From NCBI GenBank assembly GCA_000989525.1, contig LBON01000001.1, positions 62,001 to 126,000 on the forward strand: a stretch of DNA of 64,000 bases, in the 5' to 3' direction. This DNA is from a candidate division TM6 bacterium GW2011_GWF2_32_72. Lineage in GTDB: Bacteria > Babelota > Babeliae > Babelales > GWF2-32-72. The position numbers and the translations under genes are program-made. This document shows, piece after piece, positions 9,524 to 19,441 of this stretch; the first letter of the stretch is position 1; each line of letters begins with the position of its first letter. The notes under the pieces were generated by a model. That model worked only from the letters and a program-made list of their open reading frames with translations. It was not told where the DNA came from and ran no database searches.

Positions 9524-12243
9524 ATGAGATTTCCTTCATCATTTTGACCATTTTTAGTTAATTTTACTTTTGATTTTGAAGAAGGAAGTTTGTATTTTTT
9601 CTTCTCTTTTTCTGCTTTTATATTTTTTGCTTTTTGCCCGAGGGATTCAATAGCTTCTGGATGGTTTCTGAAGAACATGTCATTGAAGGCGGATTCTTTA
9701 GGGAAGAAACCTTTTGTTATAGGATCATGTTTTTCAGCCTTTCCAAAAGATTCTTCAAAGGCCTCTTGAGCTTTATCAATATATTTTTGTGTAAAATCTG
9801 TAATTGTACCTTTTTTATCTTTGGTTACTATTTTTGCTTCTAATAAAACTAGCAAGCTTTCTTTTTCTTTTTCTTTTGATTTGTTTTTAAATAACCATCC
9901 AATTAATGGAATATCACCCAAGATAGGCACTTTTTTAATAATATCAGATGTTCTTTGTGAAATTTGTCCACCAAGAGCTAAAATTTCTTTATTTGCCAAG
10001 CTTACTTGTGTTTTTAATTTTTTACCGGCCTTGTTACCACTGCTTGCATCTGTGCTTGTAAAATCTTCCATGCTTACGGCAATGTTTAAATTTATAATGC
10101 CATCACTGTTGATTTGAGGTATGACTTCACCCTTTAAATCTGCAGTTACAGAAGTTTCTGTTGATTGATCTGTGGCACCCGCTGTAACCGTACCAGCTGA
10201 AACACGACGAGTTTTACCAAGAATAATTTTTGCAGGAAATTTGTTTGACGTTAGTAAAAATGGTTGAGAAACCAAATTAACTTGTGTGACTGTTTGTAAA
10301 ATTCTAAGTAGTCCCCAAACTCCATAGGCATCACTTCCTAGCGCAAGCACAGTTGAGCCAAGTTGAAGGCCAGAAGCAAGTGCTGCAATGTTACCAAGAA
10401 GTTTGGTTGCGCCTGCAGAAAGGTTGTTTGGCCCGAATGTGGAATCTTTATCATATTCTACTAGTCCGCCCAACATAGAAGTTTGGCCGCTTGCCTTATT
10501 TCCAAACACCTTAGAATTTGCTTTGTTTCTAACTTGTGCACCAAGTTGTTTTAAGTCTTGAAGTTTTACTTGTAAAATTAAAATTTGCATAGCTACTTGG
10601 GGTTGTTCAATATCTATTTCATCCAATAAATCTTTGATTCTTGAATAATCTTCATATTCACCTTTAATGATTAATCTGTTTCCTATATCATCCGCATAAA
10701 AAGACATTGGTTGAAAGAATTTATCACCATCAATTACCCCACCATATTTTGCTGTTTCATTTTTATTGTCTGCGTGACCAAATTGAACCAAGTTTGTTAA
10801 AATTTCAGCCATCATTTTTGCTTGATTAAATTTTAAGTTATAAACATAAATGGGAGAGTGTTCACGTTGAATGTCTTGATCAAGTTTTTGTATAAACTCT
10901 TCAATTTTTTTAATATCTCTTTCTGATCCAAGCATTATTAAGGAGTTGCTTCGTGGTTCTGGAATGAGCTTTGCATTTTCAGAAAAATAAATGCTTGTTG
11001 GTGGCTTTTGATTTCCAAATATTCGAGCTGTTATTTTATTTGGGTCATCTACATTTTTTATTTGAGCGTACAGATCGGCTATTTCTTTAGCGCTAGCCCT
11101 TCTTAATTTATAAATGGACATAGTTTCTGGAACATTTGTGCTATCAAGTTCATTAATAATTTTCATCATCATTTTTATATTGTATGAACTATCAGCTATT
11201 ATGAGCGCGCGCAAATCTGCATAAGGTATAAATTGTGCGGTACTAGAAGCTAAGCTTTGCGCTATTTTTGAAATAGACTCAAACTCTGTATTTTTAACAA
11301 AATATATATAACGAATTTTTGTATCATCATTTGGCAGTTCTTCCATTGGAGATGCCATGTAAGTTGGCAATGGTGACCGTTCAATTACTTCTCTGGTTGA
11401 TATTCTAAATATTTTCGGTGTTGCCGTTGGTCCAACTTGTAAATCGGCAATATTTAAGAATTTTAAAAAAATATTCCAAATTTGATTTTTTGAAAGAGGA
11501 TTATATGTTTTAAATGTTATTTTTTTTCCTTTAATTTGGCCTTTGCTTTGGTTTGGCTCTATTGAGTCATCTGTTAAAAAGACTACATCATGCATTTTTG
11601 CTACATAGTCAACTAAATTTTGTAATGATACATCTTCAAAGTTAAGTTCAAATTTTTCCTCAGAATCTACTTCTTGATCAGGAGATGGTTTTTTTATTGT
11701 TGGCTTGGCAGGTTCTGTTGCTGCGGTTTCTTTATTTAATTCTGATTCTAAGACGGGGGAAGATATTTTTTGAATCAACAAGCTTTCTTCAGGTTTGTCT
11801 TCTATTGGTTTTTCTAAGACAGGCGCAGAATTTGTTTGAGGCATAGAACTTTGTTCCATTAAGGGCGTGGTCTTCGGGGTGTTTGAGATTTTTGTGGGTG
11901 TATTTTCCGAATTTATTTGTGTTAATGGCATTGATTTAACTGAAGCAATAGTTTGTGGTGCTTTGGGCATCTTTAAAATATTTTTTGGGTCTATTGCTTT
12001 TGTTTGAGCAAAGTTTTCAACGTTTTCAGAATCAACAAAGTTTGTTTTTAAATTTGTTTCATTTTCAACTGTGGCAGGTATGTCTTCAGATGTAATTTGG
12101 GCATCGGTTTGATAGTTTTCAGTTAAACCGGTTAATATTTTTTTTCTTTTTAAACTTGCGTGCAACCCATTGCTTGTAAAGAGGTTTAGCAAGCTGAAAA
12201 TTAATATAATTTTAGTTATATTAATTGTTTTTTTGTTTTTCAT
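9517..12243 (-). CDS. gspD: Secretin, GspD family (first copy in operon)
   Basis: A signal peptide (membrane segment about 11-24) is followed by a Pro/Thr/Glu-rich linker of roughly 170 residues. An N0 domain comes next (LNFEDVSLQNLVDYVAKMHD is a classic N0 start), then N1-N3 repeats, then the secretin core with LALGGQISQRTSD and VPILGDIPLIGWLFKNK. This copy follows gspC directly, the usual T2SS order, so it is the better candidate for the main outer-membrane channel. The long linker before N0 is not standard. The start is fixed by the 8-base gap from the gspC stop. Confidence 0.92.
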   Translation of the reverse strand: MKNKKTINITKIILIFSLLNLFTSNGLHASLKRKKILTGLTENYQTDAQITSEDIPATVENETNLKTNFVDSENVENFAQTKAIDPKNILKMPKAPQTIASVKSMPLTQINSENTPTKISNTPKTTPLMEQSSMPQTNSAPVLEKPIEDKPEESLLIQKISSPVLESELNKETAATEPAKPTIKKPSPDQEVDSEEKFELNFEDVSLQNLVDYVAKMHDVVFLTDDSIEPNQSKGQIKGKKITFKTYNPLSKNQIWNIFLKFLNIADLQVGPTATPKIFRISTREVIERSPLPTYMASPMEELPNDDTKIRYIYFVKNTEFESISKIAQSLASSTAQFIPYADLRALIIADSSYNIKMMMKIINELDSTNVPETMSIYKLRRASAKEIADLYAQIKNVDDPNKITARIFGNQKPPTSIYFSENAKLIPEPRSNSLIMLGSERDIKKIEEFIQKLDQDIQREHSPIYVYNLKFNQAKMMAEILTNLVQFGHADNKNETAKYGGVIDGDKFFQPMSFYADDIGNRLIIKGEYEDYSRIKDLLDEIDIEQPQVAMQILILQVKLQDLKQLGAQVRNKANSKVFGNKASGQTSMLGGLVEYDKDSTFGPNNLSAGATKLLGNIAALASGLQLGSTVLALGSDAYGVWGLLRILQTVTQVNLVSQPFLLTSNKFPAKIILGKTRRVSAGTVTAGATDQSTETSVTADLKGEVIPQINSDGIINLNIAVSMEDFTSTDASSGNKAGKKLKTQVSLANKEILALGGQISQRTSDIIKKVPILGDIPLIGWLFKNKSKEKEKESLLVLLEAKIVTKDKKGTITDFTQKYIDKAQEAFEESFGKAEKHDPITKGFFPKESAFNDMFFRNHPEAIESLGQKAKNIKAEKEKKKYKLPSSKSKVKLTKNGQNDEGNLIW

Positions 12244-12251
12244 GCTAGGCC

Positions 12252-13385
12252 TTATCGTTTAAGTTTTTCAAAAAGTTCGCGCTTGCCCTTGTCAAACATG
12301 TTGCGTTTTTCTTGTATTCTCATATCCCTTAGTGTTGGCGCTAAATCATACTTGCTTTTTAGTATTTTAAGTTTTTCTTCCCGGATAGTTTCAGCTAAAT
12401 CCATAGGTTTCCCTTCTTGAACGCTTGTCTGTAGGCTTATGGAGTCTTCTTTTTTTGTCGGAATTTCTTTAGCTTGCTTTAAAGTGATTGAGAGGTCAAA
12501 TGGAATTTGTTTTCTTTGAGCTTTTATTTTAATTTCATCATTTGTATTTAGTGATGTAATTAATTTATAAATTTCAAATCTATTATTTGTGTTGTTGGCA
12601 GGGATATCATTTATAGAAATAATTATGTCCCCTGTTTCAAGGCCTATGGTTTTGCCAAAAGACTTATCGGACATTTTACCAATGCGTGAACCAATGTTTT
12701 GAGCTTTTTGTGTTACTGTGCTCAAATCAAGCATTTCAATAAATTGAGCAAGATTATTTACTTTTGCTTTGAATTCAACAGGGTCTAGATAATATTTGTT
12801 TTCTTCAATTCTATAAACAACTTTATTCCAACCATCTGTTGATGTAATCAGATGATCTAAAGAAACATCTCTATGGGTTAGATATGTTGTTTCGAGTTGT
12901 CCATTTGAGCGAATAAACAGTACTTTGTTTTTAAATATTTTAATAATTTGAGAATCTTCAATTTTATCATTTACCTTATAATTTTTTTCAACCTTACTTT
13001 TGTTATCGGCTATGATTGCAATATTTTTAGTGTCATCCGAAACGGCTATTACGCCTTTTAAAGTTATATCTAAAGGATTTAAGAATTTAACTTCCGGTAT
13101 TTTTGGGGTTTCTGGTTTTTTTGGTTCTGGGGCTGGAGGTATTTGAATTTCCAGCTTAGGTTCTTCTAGCGGTTGTTCTATTCCCGGTTGGTACGTGCCA
13201 AATAGGTCTAGTTCATATATTTTTTTTATATCCGGTTCTTCCGTGCTTGTTATGATTGCCTCTGGTTGACTAGATTCAATTCGCACACGCTTTGGAATTG
13301 GTGATTCAAAAAATAAAGTGGCAAGCACGACCAAGATGAATGTAATCAAAAATAAAATATTTAATATCCAAATAGGAGCTCTCAT
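12252..13385 (-). CDS. gspC: GspC-like T2SS inner-membrane protein with PDZ domain
   Basis: One N-terminal membrane helix (about 8-27), a Pro/Glu-rich spacer (about 70-100), then a homology-region domain (LKGVIAVSDDTKNIAIIADN...) matching the GspC/PilP fold. A PDZ-like domain follows (about 225-305, with GLETGDIIISINDIPANN). GspC connects the inner-membrane platform to the secretin N0 domain. It is first in the five-gene minus-strand operon, immediately before a secretin, as in standard gsp operons. A Lys/Arg-rich tail of about 60 residues after the PDZ is extra. Confidence 0.88.
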   Translation of the reverse strand: MRAPIWILNILFLITFILVVLATLFFESPIPKRVRIESSQPEAIITSTEEPDIKKIYELDLFGTYQPGIEQPLEEPKLEIQIPPAPEPKKPETPKIPEVKFLNPLDITLKGVIAVSDDTKNIAIIADNKSKVEKNYKVNDKIEDSQIIKIFKNKVLFIRSNGQLETTYLTHRDVSLDHLITSTDGWNKVVYRIEENKYYLDPVEFKAKVNNLAQFIEMLDLSTVTQKAQNIGSRIGKMSDKSFGKTIGLETGDIIISINDIPANNTNNRFEIYKLITSLNTNDEIKIKAQRKQIPFDLSITLKQAKEIPTKKEDSISLQTSVQEGKPMDLAETIREEKLKILKSKYDLAPTLRDMRIQEKRNMFDKGKRELFEKLKR

Positions 13386-13434
13386 ATTTACTACCCAGAC
13401 CTAATCTATAGATTCTATTAAGTTTATTGTGACA

Positions 13435-13463
13435 CGATACATATCACGCATAAAACATGTCAA
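13435..13463 (-). promoter_or_regulatory. Candidate promoter of the gspC operon
   Basis: The minus strand has a perfect TTGACA (plus-strand 13458-13463), about 75 bases before the gspC ATG. The -10 at the right distance (TGTATC, 16-bp spacer) is weak, so only the -35 is convincing. Confidence 0.3.
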
Positions 13464-13509
13464 GACAATTCTTGTGTACAACTTAGTTTGGAGTTCTTTT
13501 TTAATCATT

Positions 13510-14490
13510 TTACGGTGTTGGGACCTTGTCTAAAATCTGGGCAATAATAGTATCAGTAGAAATATTTTCAGCCTCAGCTTCGTAACTTAATAAAATTCTG
13601 TGTCGTAAAATTGCTTTAGCTACAGATTTTATATCATCGGGAATTACAAAGTGACGTTTTTGTAAAAAAGCATGTGCTTTGGATGCTGAAAATAATGCAA
13701 GTGTTGCACGAGGAGAAACACCATATTGAATTAAAGATTTCATACCTTTAAGATTAAATTTTTCTGGATTTCTTGTTGCAAAAACTATGTCAGAAATATA
13801 ATCAATTATTTTGTCATCAACATAAATTTCTTTGACTAGTTTTTGTGCCGTAAAAATATTTTCTTTGTTTAAAACTTGTGAAATATCTGAAATGTTTAAT
13901 TTGCGTTTTAAAATTTCTTTTTCTTTTTCTTGATCTAAATATCCAACAACTAATTTAAACATGAATCGATCAAGTTGAGCTTCGGGTAGCCTATAGGTGC
14001 CTTCTTGTTCTATTGGGTTTTGTGTTGCAAAAACAAAAAAAGGTTCATCAAGTTTGTAAGTTTTTGAACCAATTGTTACCTGGTGTTCTTGCATAGCTTC
14101 AAGTAAAGCAGATTGAACTTTTGCTGGGGCTCGGTTGATTTCATCGGCTAGTACTAAGTTGGAAAAAATAGGACCTTTTTTTGTTTCAAAGTCTTGTGTT
14201 TTTTGATTATAAATTAGTGTTCCAATTAAATCAGCGGGCAATAGATCTGGTGTAAACTGAATTCTACTAAAATCTAAGCCAACAGCTTTGGACATAGCTT
14301 TAATCATTGTTGTTTTGGCAACGCCAGGAACACCTTCCATTAATATATGGCCATCAGAAAGTATAGCCATAATTATGAATTCAATAATGTCTTTTTGGCC
14401 TACAATAACCTTTGAAACTTCATAAGTGAGTGCTTGAAACCTAGCGCTTTCTTCTTTTATATGATCTATGATTTGTGATTTGTTTTCCAT
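13510..14490 (-). CDS. MoxR-family AAA+ ATPase
   Basis: 326 residues with the MoxR signature: Walker A GVPGVAKT near residue 56, the DLLPADLIG and LVLADEINRAPAKVQSALLEAMQE stretch (Walker B and adjacent), the ATQNPIEQEGTYRLPEAQLDRF sensor region, and the C-terminal lid. MoxR proteins are chaperone-like ATPases that usually act with a DUF58 protein and VWA-domain (Bat) partners. None of these is adjacent, so its partner lies outside the window or has been lost. Function beyond the ATPase class cannot be told. It is transcribed away from thyX, with a 185-base AT-rich gap between them. Confidence 0.93.
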   Translation of the reverse strand: MENKSQIIDHIKEESARFQALTYEVSKVIVGQKDIIEFIIMAILSDGHILMEGVPGVAKTTMIKAMSKAVGLDFSRIQFTPDLLPADLIGTLIYNQKTQDFETKKGPIFSNLVLADEINRAPAKVQSALLEAMQEHQVTIGSKTYKLDEPFFVFATQNPIEQEGTYRLPEAQLDRFMFKLVVGYLDQEKEKEILKRKLNISDISQVLNKENIFTAQKLVKEIYVDDKIIDYISDIVFATRNPEKFNLKGMKSLIQYGVSPRATLALFSASKAHAFLQKRHFVIPDDIKSVAKAILRHRILLSYEAEAENISTDTIIAQILDKVPTP

Positions 14491-14675
14491 TTTGTTTCCC
14501 TTTTGGAGGCTTGTTTTTCCCTTTTTTACTTAAATGATCAGATCAAGCTAGCAAAAAAAATAAAAAAAATCGCGCATTTAATTAATTTTTTTATTTTATT
14601 TAATGGATGGTTTAATTGACCAACTTATTTTTATTTTATAGCCTCCGATTCAAAATAATTTTTAAAGGAGCAATT

Positions 14676-15392
14676 ATGCAAATAAAATTTTTTGAAGAAA
14701 AAAAGTTTGTAGACAGGCTAGTTTTGGATCCGCTTGGCGATGGAATAAGTTCCCTTGAATTAATAAGAGTTTCTGGGTCGGATTTAGATATAGTAAATGC
14801 AGCAAGAGTATCCTTTGGCAAAATGGCAGATGAGATTTCGCCTAAAGATGAAAGTTTAATTAAGTATTTATTGGAACATGATCATACGAGTCCATTTGAA
14901 CACAACCAGTTTTCTTTTAGGGTTAAGGCGCCAATTTATGTAGTTAGACAGTGGATGAGGCACCGAATGGCTTCTTATAATGAAATAAGTTACAGATATG
15001 TTCAGGCGCCACTTGAATTTTATGTGCCAAGCAACTGGCGCTGGCAAGATAAAGATAATAAGCAAAGTTCTTTTGGGGCTTATAAAGATTCCGATGTGTT
15101 GGATGGTTATAAAAAAACTTTGAATTTTGCTGCAAAAATATATTTAGAATTAATAGAAAAAGGTGTTTGTAGGGAGCAGGCGCGGGGTGTTTTGCCTGTT
15201 TGTACATATACGGAGTTTATTTATTCATGTAATTTACATTCGTTGATGCATTTTTTAAAACTTAGATTGCATCCACATGCTCAATACGAAATCCGTGTAT
15301 TTGCAGAAGGCTTATTGAAATTGGTATTACCTCATTTTCCCATAGCTTTACGAGAATGGGAGAAATTGAATAATATTAATTTAAGGAATTGA
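14676..15392 (+). CDS. thyX: Flavin-dependent thymidylate synthase
   Basis: Makes dTMP from dUMP with FAD and methylene-tetrahydrofolate. The diagnostic ThyX motif RHR-x7-S is present (R95-H96-R97 to S105, inside RHRMASYNEIS). Length 238 residues is normal. A longer reading from 14616 is possible, but AAGGAG at 14665-14670 lies 5 bases before the ATG at 14676, which I take as the start. The next gene begins 1 base after the stop. With the deoxynucleoside kinase at 61361-62083 this outlines thymidine supply by one de novo step plus salvage. Confidence 0.95.
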   Translation: MQIKFFEEKKFVDRLVLDPLGDGISSLELIRVSGSDLDIVNAARVSFGKMADEISPKDESLIKYLLEHDHTSPFEHNQFSFRVKAPIYVVRQWMRHRMASYNEISYRYVQAPLEFYVPSNWRWQDKDNKQSSFGAYKDSDVLDGYKKTLNFAAKIYLELIEKGVCREQARGVLPVCTYTEFIYSCNLHSLMHFLKLRLHPHAQYEIRVFAEGLLKLVLPHFPIALREWEKLNNINLRN

Positions 15393-15393
15393 T

Positions 15394-15720
15394 ATGAAAA
15401 AACAGTTGATTTTGGCGTTAGTGTTTTCAGCTTCTTTATTATTACGGGCTTCAGAGCGATTTGAGTATATTGATGGTCCTTTGGGAGGGCGAATTGAAAT
15501 TGAAGGTTTTGAGCAAAAAACTCAAAAATGTGACGTTTGGAATGTGCTTGGTTGGGTTGGCTGTTGCCCCTGCCTTGCGAGCTTATTTTGTTATTTAAAT
15601 TTAAAAAAATGTTGCATTGATAATCCAAGAAAGCCTCGTCAAGAGGTTTTGACTCGATTGAATCAAGGTTTTGAGTGGCCTTCAAGTGAATCGCTGGATC
15701 TTTCTGATGATGACTATTAA
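15394..15720 (+). CDS. Small exported Cys-rich protein, unknown
   Basis: 108 residues: an N-terminal signal peptide (about 1-19, likely cleaved after RAS), a central region with six Cys in about 35 residues (Cys42, then the GCCPC cluster near 52-56 and others), and an acidic C-terminal tail (SLDLSDDDY). I recognise no family. AAGGAA precedes the ATG, and it sits 1 base after thyX, so it is probably translated from the same mRNA. The Cys-rich stretch is also hydrophobic and could be membrane-associated rather than disulphide-bonded. Confidence 0.6.
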   Translation: MKKQLILALVFSASLLLRASERFEYIDGPLGGRIEIEGFEQKTQKCDVWNVLGWVGCCPCLASLFCYLNLKKCCIDNPRKPRQEVLTRLNQGFEWPSSESLDLSDDDY

Positions 15721-15933
15721 TTTTGGGTGTTTAATGGGTAAGAATTGTTCAGATGCTTCGATGAATATTGGCAAACGGGTCAAGGGCAGAGTCTTTTGAC
15801 ATTTGTTTTAAAATCGTTCATAATATTTGGGTCTTCTCTCAGAAAAAGACATAAATTCTAAGGAAATCCCTTAAAATATCAATAAATTCGTCAAATAGGT
15901 TTAACAAAAGCTTAAAATAAGCGAGGAATAACA

Positions 15934-16182
15934 ATGGCAACGAGTAAATCGGGCGGTTCAACGTCCAACGGTAGAGAGAGTCATAGCAAACGACTAGGCG
16001 TTAAAATTTACGGTGGTCAAGCTATACAGTGTGGTCAAATAATAATTAGACAACGCGGAACAAAAGTTCATCCTGGTGATGGTGTTGGTCGCGGTGGTGA
16101 TGATACACTATTTGCATTAAAAGACGGTGTTGTCGAGTTTCATTTCGGAAACAAAAAGCGTCAATACGTTTCTGTTCTATAA
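15934..16182 (+). CDS. rpmA: 50S ribosomal protein L27
   Basis: 82 residues, the normal size. It has the basic, glycine-rich N-terminus that reaches the peptidyl-transferase centre ([21 protein letters not shown]) and the conserved [20 protein letters not shown] core. It starts directly with Met-Ala, with no Firmicutes-type cleavable extension. The usual partner rplU (L21) is not upstream; the 213 bases before it hold no ORF that I can support. GAGGAA precedes the ATG. Confidence 0.97.
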   Translation: MATSKSGGSTSNGRESHSKRLGVKIYGGQAIQCGQIIIRQRGTKVHPGDGVGRGGDDTLFALKDGVVEFHFGNKKRQYVSVL

Positions 16183-16191
16183 AATTTGAGC

Positions 16192-16227
16192 ATGGCAAAT
16201 AAATTTAAAATTTGATTTATTTGCCAT
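16192..16227 (+). terminator. Hairpin after rpmA, probable weak terminator
   Basis: The 12-bp arms ATGGCAAATAAA and TTTATTTGCCAT flank an AT-rich loop. The following CTCTTG is only a poor T tract, so termination may be partial. A small perfect repeat, TTCACA-TAG-TGTGAA (16242-16256), follows before secF. Confidence 0.5.
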
Positions 16228-16289
16228 CTCTTGATAAAACCTTCACATAGTGTGAATTTCTCAAACAATCCTTCGCTCTGGAGAGTGAC

Positions 16290-17183
16290 ATGTTGATAAA
16301 TGTATTGAAATATCGTTATGTATGTTTTGCTTATTCATTTTTATTGATAGCAGGTTTTTTTGTAACCTATGCGTTCAAATCTTTTAATTATAGTGTCGAG
16401 TTTGCTGGTGGCACGCAAGTTATGATGCGTTTTAGTAAGGCTGTCACGGCAGAAGGTTTAAAAAAGATTTTAGAACAAAATCCTGAAGAATTTAAAAACC
16501 CTGATGTTCGTGTATTTAATGCCAAGAGTGATTCTTCTGAACAAGATGCTTTAATTAGAATTAAAAGCTATTCAACAGATGCAGAAGGTCTTGCAGAAAG
16601 AATGAGACAGTTGTTTGAAAAAGAATCAGACGGTGTAAAGGTTTCTGTTTTACAAACTGATAGTGTTGGTGCCGGCGTTGGTAGTTCCCTTTGGTGGAAT
16701 TCCTTGGTTGCAGTTATTATATCTCTTATTTTAATGCTTATTTATATTGCATTTAGATTTTGGTCGTTTGGTTACGCATTGGGTGCTGTTTTAGCGTTGT
16801 TTCATGATGCCATTGTTATTTTGTTCTTTTTCTTGTTATTTGATTATGAAATTTCTGCCAATGTTATAGGTGCTATTTTGGCAACATTGGGTTATTCGAT
16901 TAATGATACAATTGTTATTTTTGCAAGAATTCGTGAAAATATAGCAAAAATGGCTGGGGTTGATGTTGAAACAGCGGTTAATATTGGGATTAATCAAACT
17001 TTAAGAAGAACTGTTTTGACTAGTTTTGCGACCAGTTTGGTTGTGATTTCATTGATTATTTTTGGTGGAGAAACCCTCAGGCCGATGTCGATTGCATTGA
17101 TGTTAGGCATTGTTTTTGGTACATACTCTTCCATTTATATAGCAAGTCCTGTTATGCTCTTAGTAAGAGGTTCAGGAAAATAA
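16290..17183 (+). CDS. secF: Protein translocase subunit SecF
   Basis: 297 residues with six membrane helices: one near residues 11-29, a periplasmic domain (YSVEFAGGTQVMMRFS...), then five helices. FHDAIVILFFF and the ATLGYSINDTIVIFARIREN stretch are SecF family hallmarks. It uses the proton gradient to help SecYEG substrates leave the membrane. SecD is normally just upstream or fused; here rpmA occupies that place, so secD must be elsewhere if present. TGGAGAG precedes the ATG. Confidence 0.95.
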   Translation: MLINVLKYRYVCFAYSFLLIAGFFVTYAFKSFNYSVEFAGGTQVMMRFSKAVTAEGLKKILEQNPEEFKNPDVRVFNAKSDSSEQDALIRIKSYSTDAEGLAERMRQLFEKESDGVKVSVLQTDSVGAGVGSSLWWNSLVAVIISLILMLIYIAFRFWSFGYALGAVLALFHDAIVILFFFLLFDYEISANVIGAILATLGYSINDTIVIFARIRENIAKMAGVDVETAVNIGINQTLRRTVLTSFATSLVVISLIIFGGETLRPMSIALMLGIVFGTYSSIYIASPVMLLVRGSGK

Positions 17184-17237
17184 CTTGTTTTATTAAGTTA
17201 ATTTTTAATTTTAAGTATTTGATATTTCGTTTTTGAT

Positions 17238-17275
17238 TGGGCGCCCTGCATTTGCGTGGGGCTCCTTTTTGTCTA
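17238..17275 (+). terminator. Imperfect GC-rich hairpin after secF
   Basis: GGGCGCCCTGC and GCGTGGGGCTCC pair imperfectly around an ATTT loop, followed by TTTTTG. The GC-richness and T run stand out from the AT-rich surroundings. It separates secF from rho. Confidence 0.45.
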
Positions 17276-17337
17276 TCTTTAAATCTTTTCAAATAATAGG
17301 AATTTTTCTTGTTGTCTAATTTTTCTAGGAGGTTCGC

Positions 17338-19419
17338 ATGAGCGCTAAAGATATTAAAATAAAGAATGTGGCTGAAGATTCTGCTAATGATGATGGGCAG
17401 ACCTCAGAGTCTGAGTTTGTATCTAAAAAAACATCTTTAAATTCTACCACTGTGGTAAAAAAACCTACACGCGGTTATTCAAAGTCTGTTAAGACTGATA
17501 AAAAAATGGAAAAAAAGCTTGTTTTGGATGAATCAGAATTAAGTTTGAGTAATGTTGATTCTGGTTCTGAAAAACCAAAAAATGTGCCTAATGAACTGGT
17601 TGAAAAATCTACAAAGGCCGAAGATTTTGTGCGCGTTGAGCATAAAGAAAATCCAAAACATATTAAGCCGGATGTAGTTGTTGTCACAAGAGAAGAGCTT
17701 TCTAAAGAAGAAGGTCAACATAAAAAGTTGTTTCAAGAAGGTTTGGAGCCGGTAGAAAGTTATAAAAAACATTCTAAACTTGATGCAAATAATGAAGATT
17801 TTGTGATTTCTAAGAAGTCAGATATTGTAAAGCAGGAAAGCGATGTTTCTGAAACAGATTTATCATCTTCTACAAAAGATTTAGAATCCTCGTCATTGCC
17901 TTCTGATAATGCGCCAGCTATAGTCGATTCTTCGGCAACCTCTTATCAGGGTTCTGATCAAAATCGTGGTTATGATAAAAATAGAAATGACAGAAGAAGT
18001 AATAACACTGGATCTCAGAATAGGCATAAAAGAGACCATAGACGAGATGGTAGTGGTCAAGCATTACCTGGTGGTCAATCGGGAACATATAATAGAGAGC
18101 AGTGGGTAAAAAAAGATATTAATGAAATGAATTTAGCTGAGCTTATTCAACATTCTAGAAAATATGGCATCATAGGTGCGGGATTGATGAATAAGGCGGA
18201 TCTTATAGCAAAAATTAAATATTACGAAGCAAATCCAGATGAAGAGATTTTTGTAGAGGGTGTTTTAGAAAAATTACCAGATGGGTTTGGTTTCTTAAGA
18301 TCACCAGGTTACGATTATGTTTCGGGTCCAGATGATGTTTATGTTTCTCCTTCTCAAATTAGACGGCTTGGTTTGCGTACTGGTGATACAATTACCGGGG
18401 TTATTAGAAAGCCAAAAGAGGGTGAAAAATATTTTGCACTTTTAAAAATAGATAAAGTAAATTTTGATGATCCTGCAAAATTAATTGAACGACCTTATTT
18501 TGATCGTCTTGCGGCGTTGCACCCAGATGAAAAATTTAATTTAGAATATGACCCAGAAATTATTTCTACTAGAGTTCTTGATATTTTCAGTCCGATTGGT
18601 AAAGGTCAGCGTGGTTTGATTGTTGCGCCTCCAAAGGCTGGTAAAACTGTTTTCTTGAAGGATATTGCACAAAGCATTACTCACAACCATCCAGATACTT
18701 ATTTGATTGTGCTTTTGATTGATGAGCGTCCAGAAGAAGTTACAGAAATGAAGCGTTTTGTAAAAGGTAAACATGCAGAAGTTGTAAGTTCTACCTTTGA
18801 TGAAGCCGCAGAAAGGCATGTAACAGTTGCAGAAACAGTTCTTGAAAAGGCAAAGCGCCTAGTTGAATCCGGTAAGGATGTTGTTATTTTACTTGATTCT
18901 ATAACGCGACTTGCTCGTGCTTATAACACGGTTGCGCCTGCTTCTGGTAAAGTTCTTACTGGTGGTATTGATGCTAATGCACTTCAAAAACCAAAAAGAT
19001 TTTTTGGTGCCGCTAGAAACACAGAAACTACAGGTTCTTTAACAATTATTGCAACAGCATTAATTGAAACTGGTTCTCGTATGGATGAAGTAATTTACGA
19101 AGAATTTAAAGGTACGGGTAATATGGAAATTCATATGACCAGAAAACTTGCAAATCGACGTGTTTATCCAGCCCTAGATTTATTAGTTTCTGGTACTCGT
19201 CGTGATGACTTGTTACAAACCCCAGAAGATTTGAACAAAGCCTGGGTTTTACAAAAGTTCTTAGCAACTATGAACACTGTTGAAGGTATGGAATTTATCA
19301 TCGATAAGATGAAGAAATTTAAAACAAATGAAGAGTTTTTAGATTCTATGAATAAAAAAGAGTCTGCAGGTGCTTCATCTGGAACTAGTTCTAGTTCAAG
19401 CTCTAATGGTAAAAATTAA
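17338..19419 (+). CDS. rho: Transcription termination factor Rho with long N-terminal extension
   Basis: Hexameric RNA-dependent ATPase that ends transcription. The conserved part starts near residue 260: Rho N-terminal helix domain ([15 protein letters not shown]...), the CSD-like RNA-binding domain ([23 protein letters not shown]), then the RecA-like core with PPKAGKT (431-437), [10 protein letters not shown] and [11 protein letters not shown]. The first ~260 residues are a disordered-looking Lys/Glu/Ser stretch ending in an Arg/Asn/Gly-rich part near 210-250, absent from the ~420-residue standard form. Such extensions in some other phyla bind RNA or aid phase separation; here the role is unknown. 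AGGAGG precedes the ATG. The gene itself ends at an intrinsic terminator. Confidence 0.95.
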   Translation: MSAKDIKIKNVAEDSANDDGQTSESEFVSKKTSLNSTTVVKKPTRGYSKSVKTDKKMEKKLVLDESELSLSNVDSGSEKPKNVPNELVEKSTKAEDFVRVEHKENPKHIKPDVVVVTREELSKEEGQHKKLFQEGLEPVESYKKHSKLDANNEDFVISKKSDIVKQESDVSETDLSSSTKDLESSSLPSDNAPAIVDSSATSYQGSDQNRGYDKNRNDRRSNNTGSQNRHKRDHRRDGSGQALPGGQSGTYNREQWVKKDINEMNLAELIQHSRKYGIIGAGLMNKADLIAKIKYYEANPDEEIFVEGVLEKLPDGFGFLRSPGYDYVSGPDDVYVSPSQIRRLGLRTGDTITGVIRKPKEGEKYFALLKIDKVNFDDPAKLIERPYFDRLAALHPDEKFNLEYDPEIISTRVLDIFSPIGKGQRGLIVAPPKAGKTVFLKDIAQSITHNHPDTYLIVLLIDERPEEVTEMKRFVKGKHAEVVSSTFDEAAERHVTVAETVLEKAKRLVESGKDVVILLDSITRLARAYNTVAPASGKVLTGGIDANALQKPKRFFGAARNTETTGSLTIIATALIETGSRMDEVIYEEFKGTGNMEIHMTRKLANRRVYPALDLLVSGTRRDDLLQTPEDLNKAWVLQKFLATMNTVEGMEFIIDKMKKFKTNEEFLDSMNKKESAGASSGTSSSSSSNGKN

Positions 19420-19441
19420 CCTATAAGTTGAGATTAAATTA

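Noticed and set aside
4612-12243. The two secretins as a recent tandem duplication
   Set aside because: They are similar in length and layout but their sequences differ widely, even in the secretin core, so the split is old, unlike the tail-scar duplications.
14616-14675. Longer N-terminus for ThyX
   Set aside because: The extra 20 codons have no homologous look, and a strong AAGGAG sits just before the ATG at 14676.
15721-15933. Possible small RNA before rpmA
   Set aside because: I looked for SRP RNA, 6S RNA and riboswitch-like cores and saw none; the stretch is plain AT-rich sequence with no clear hairpin.
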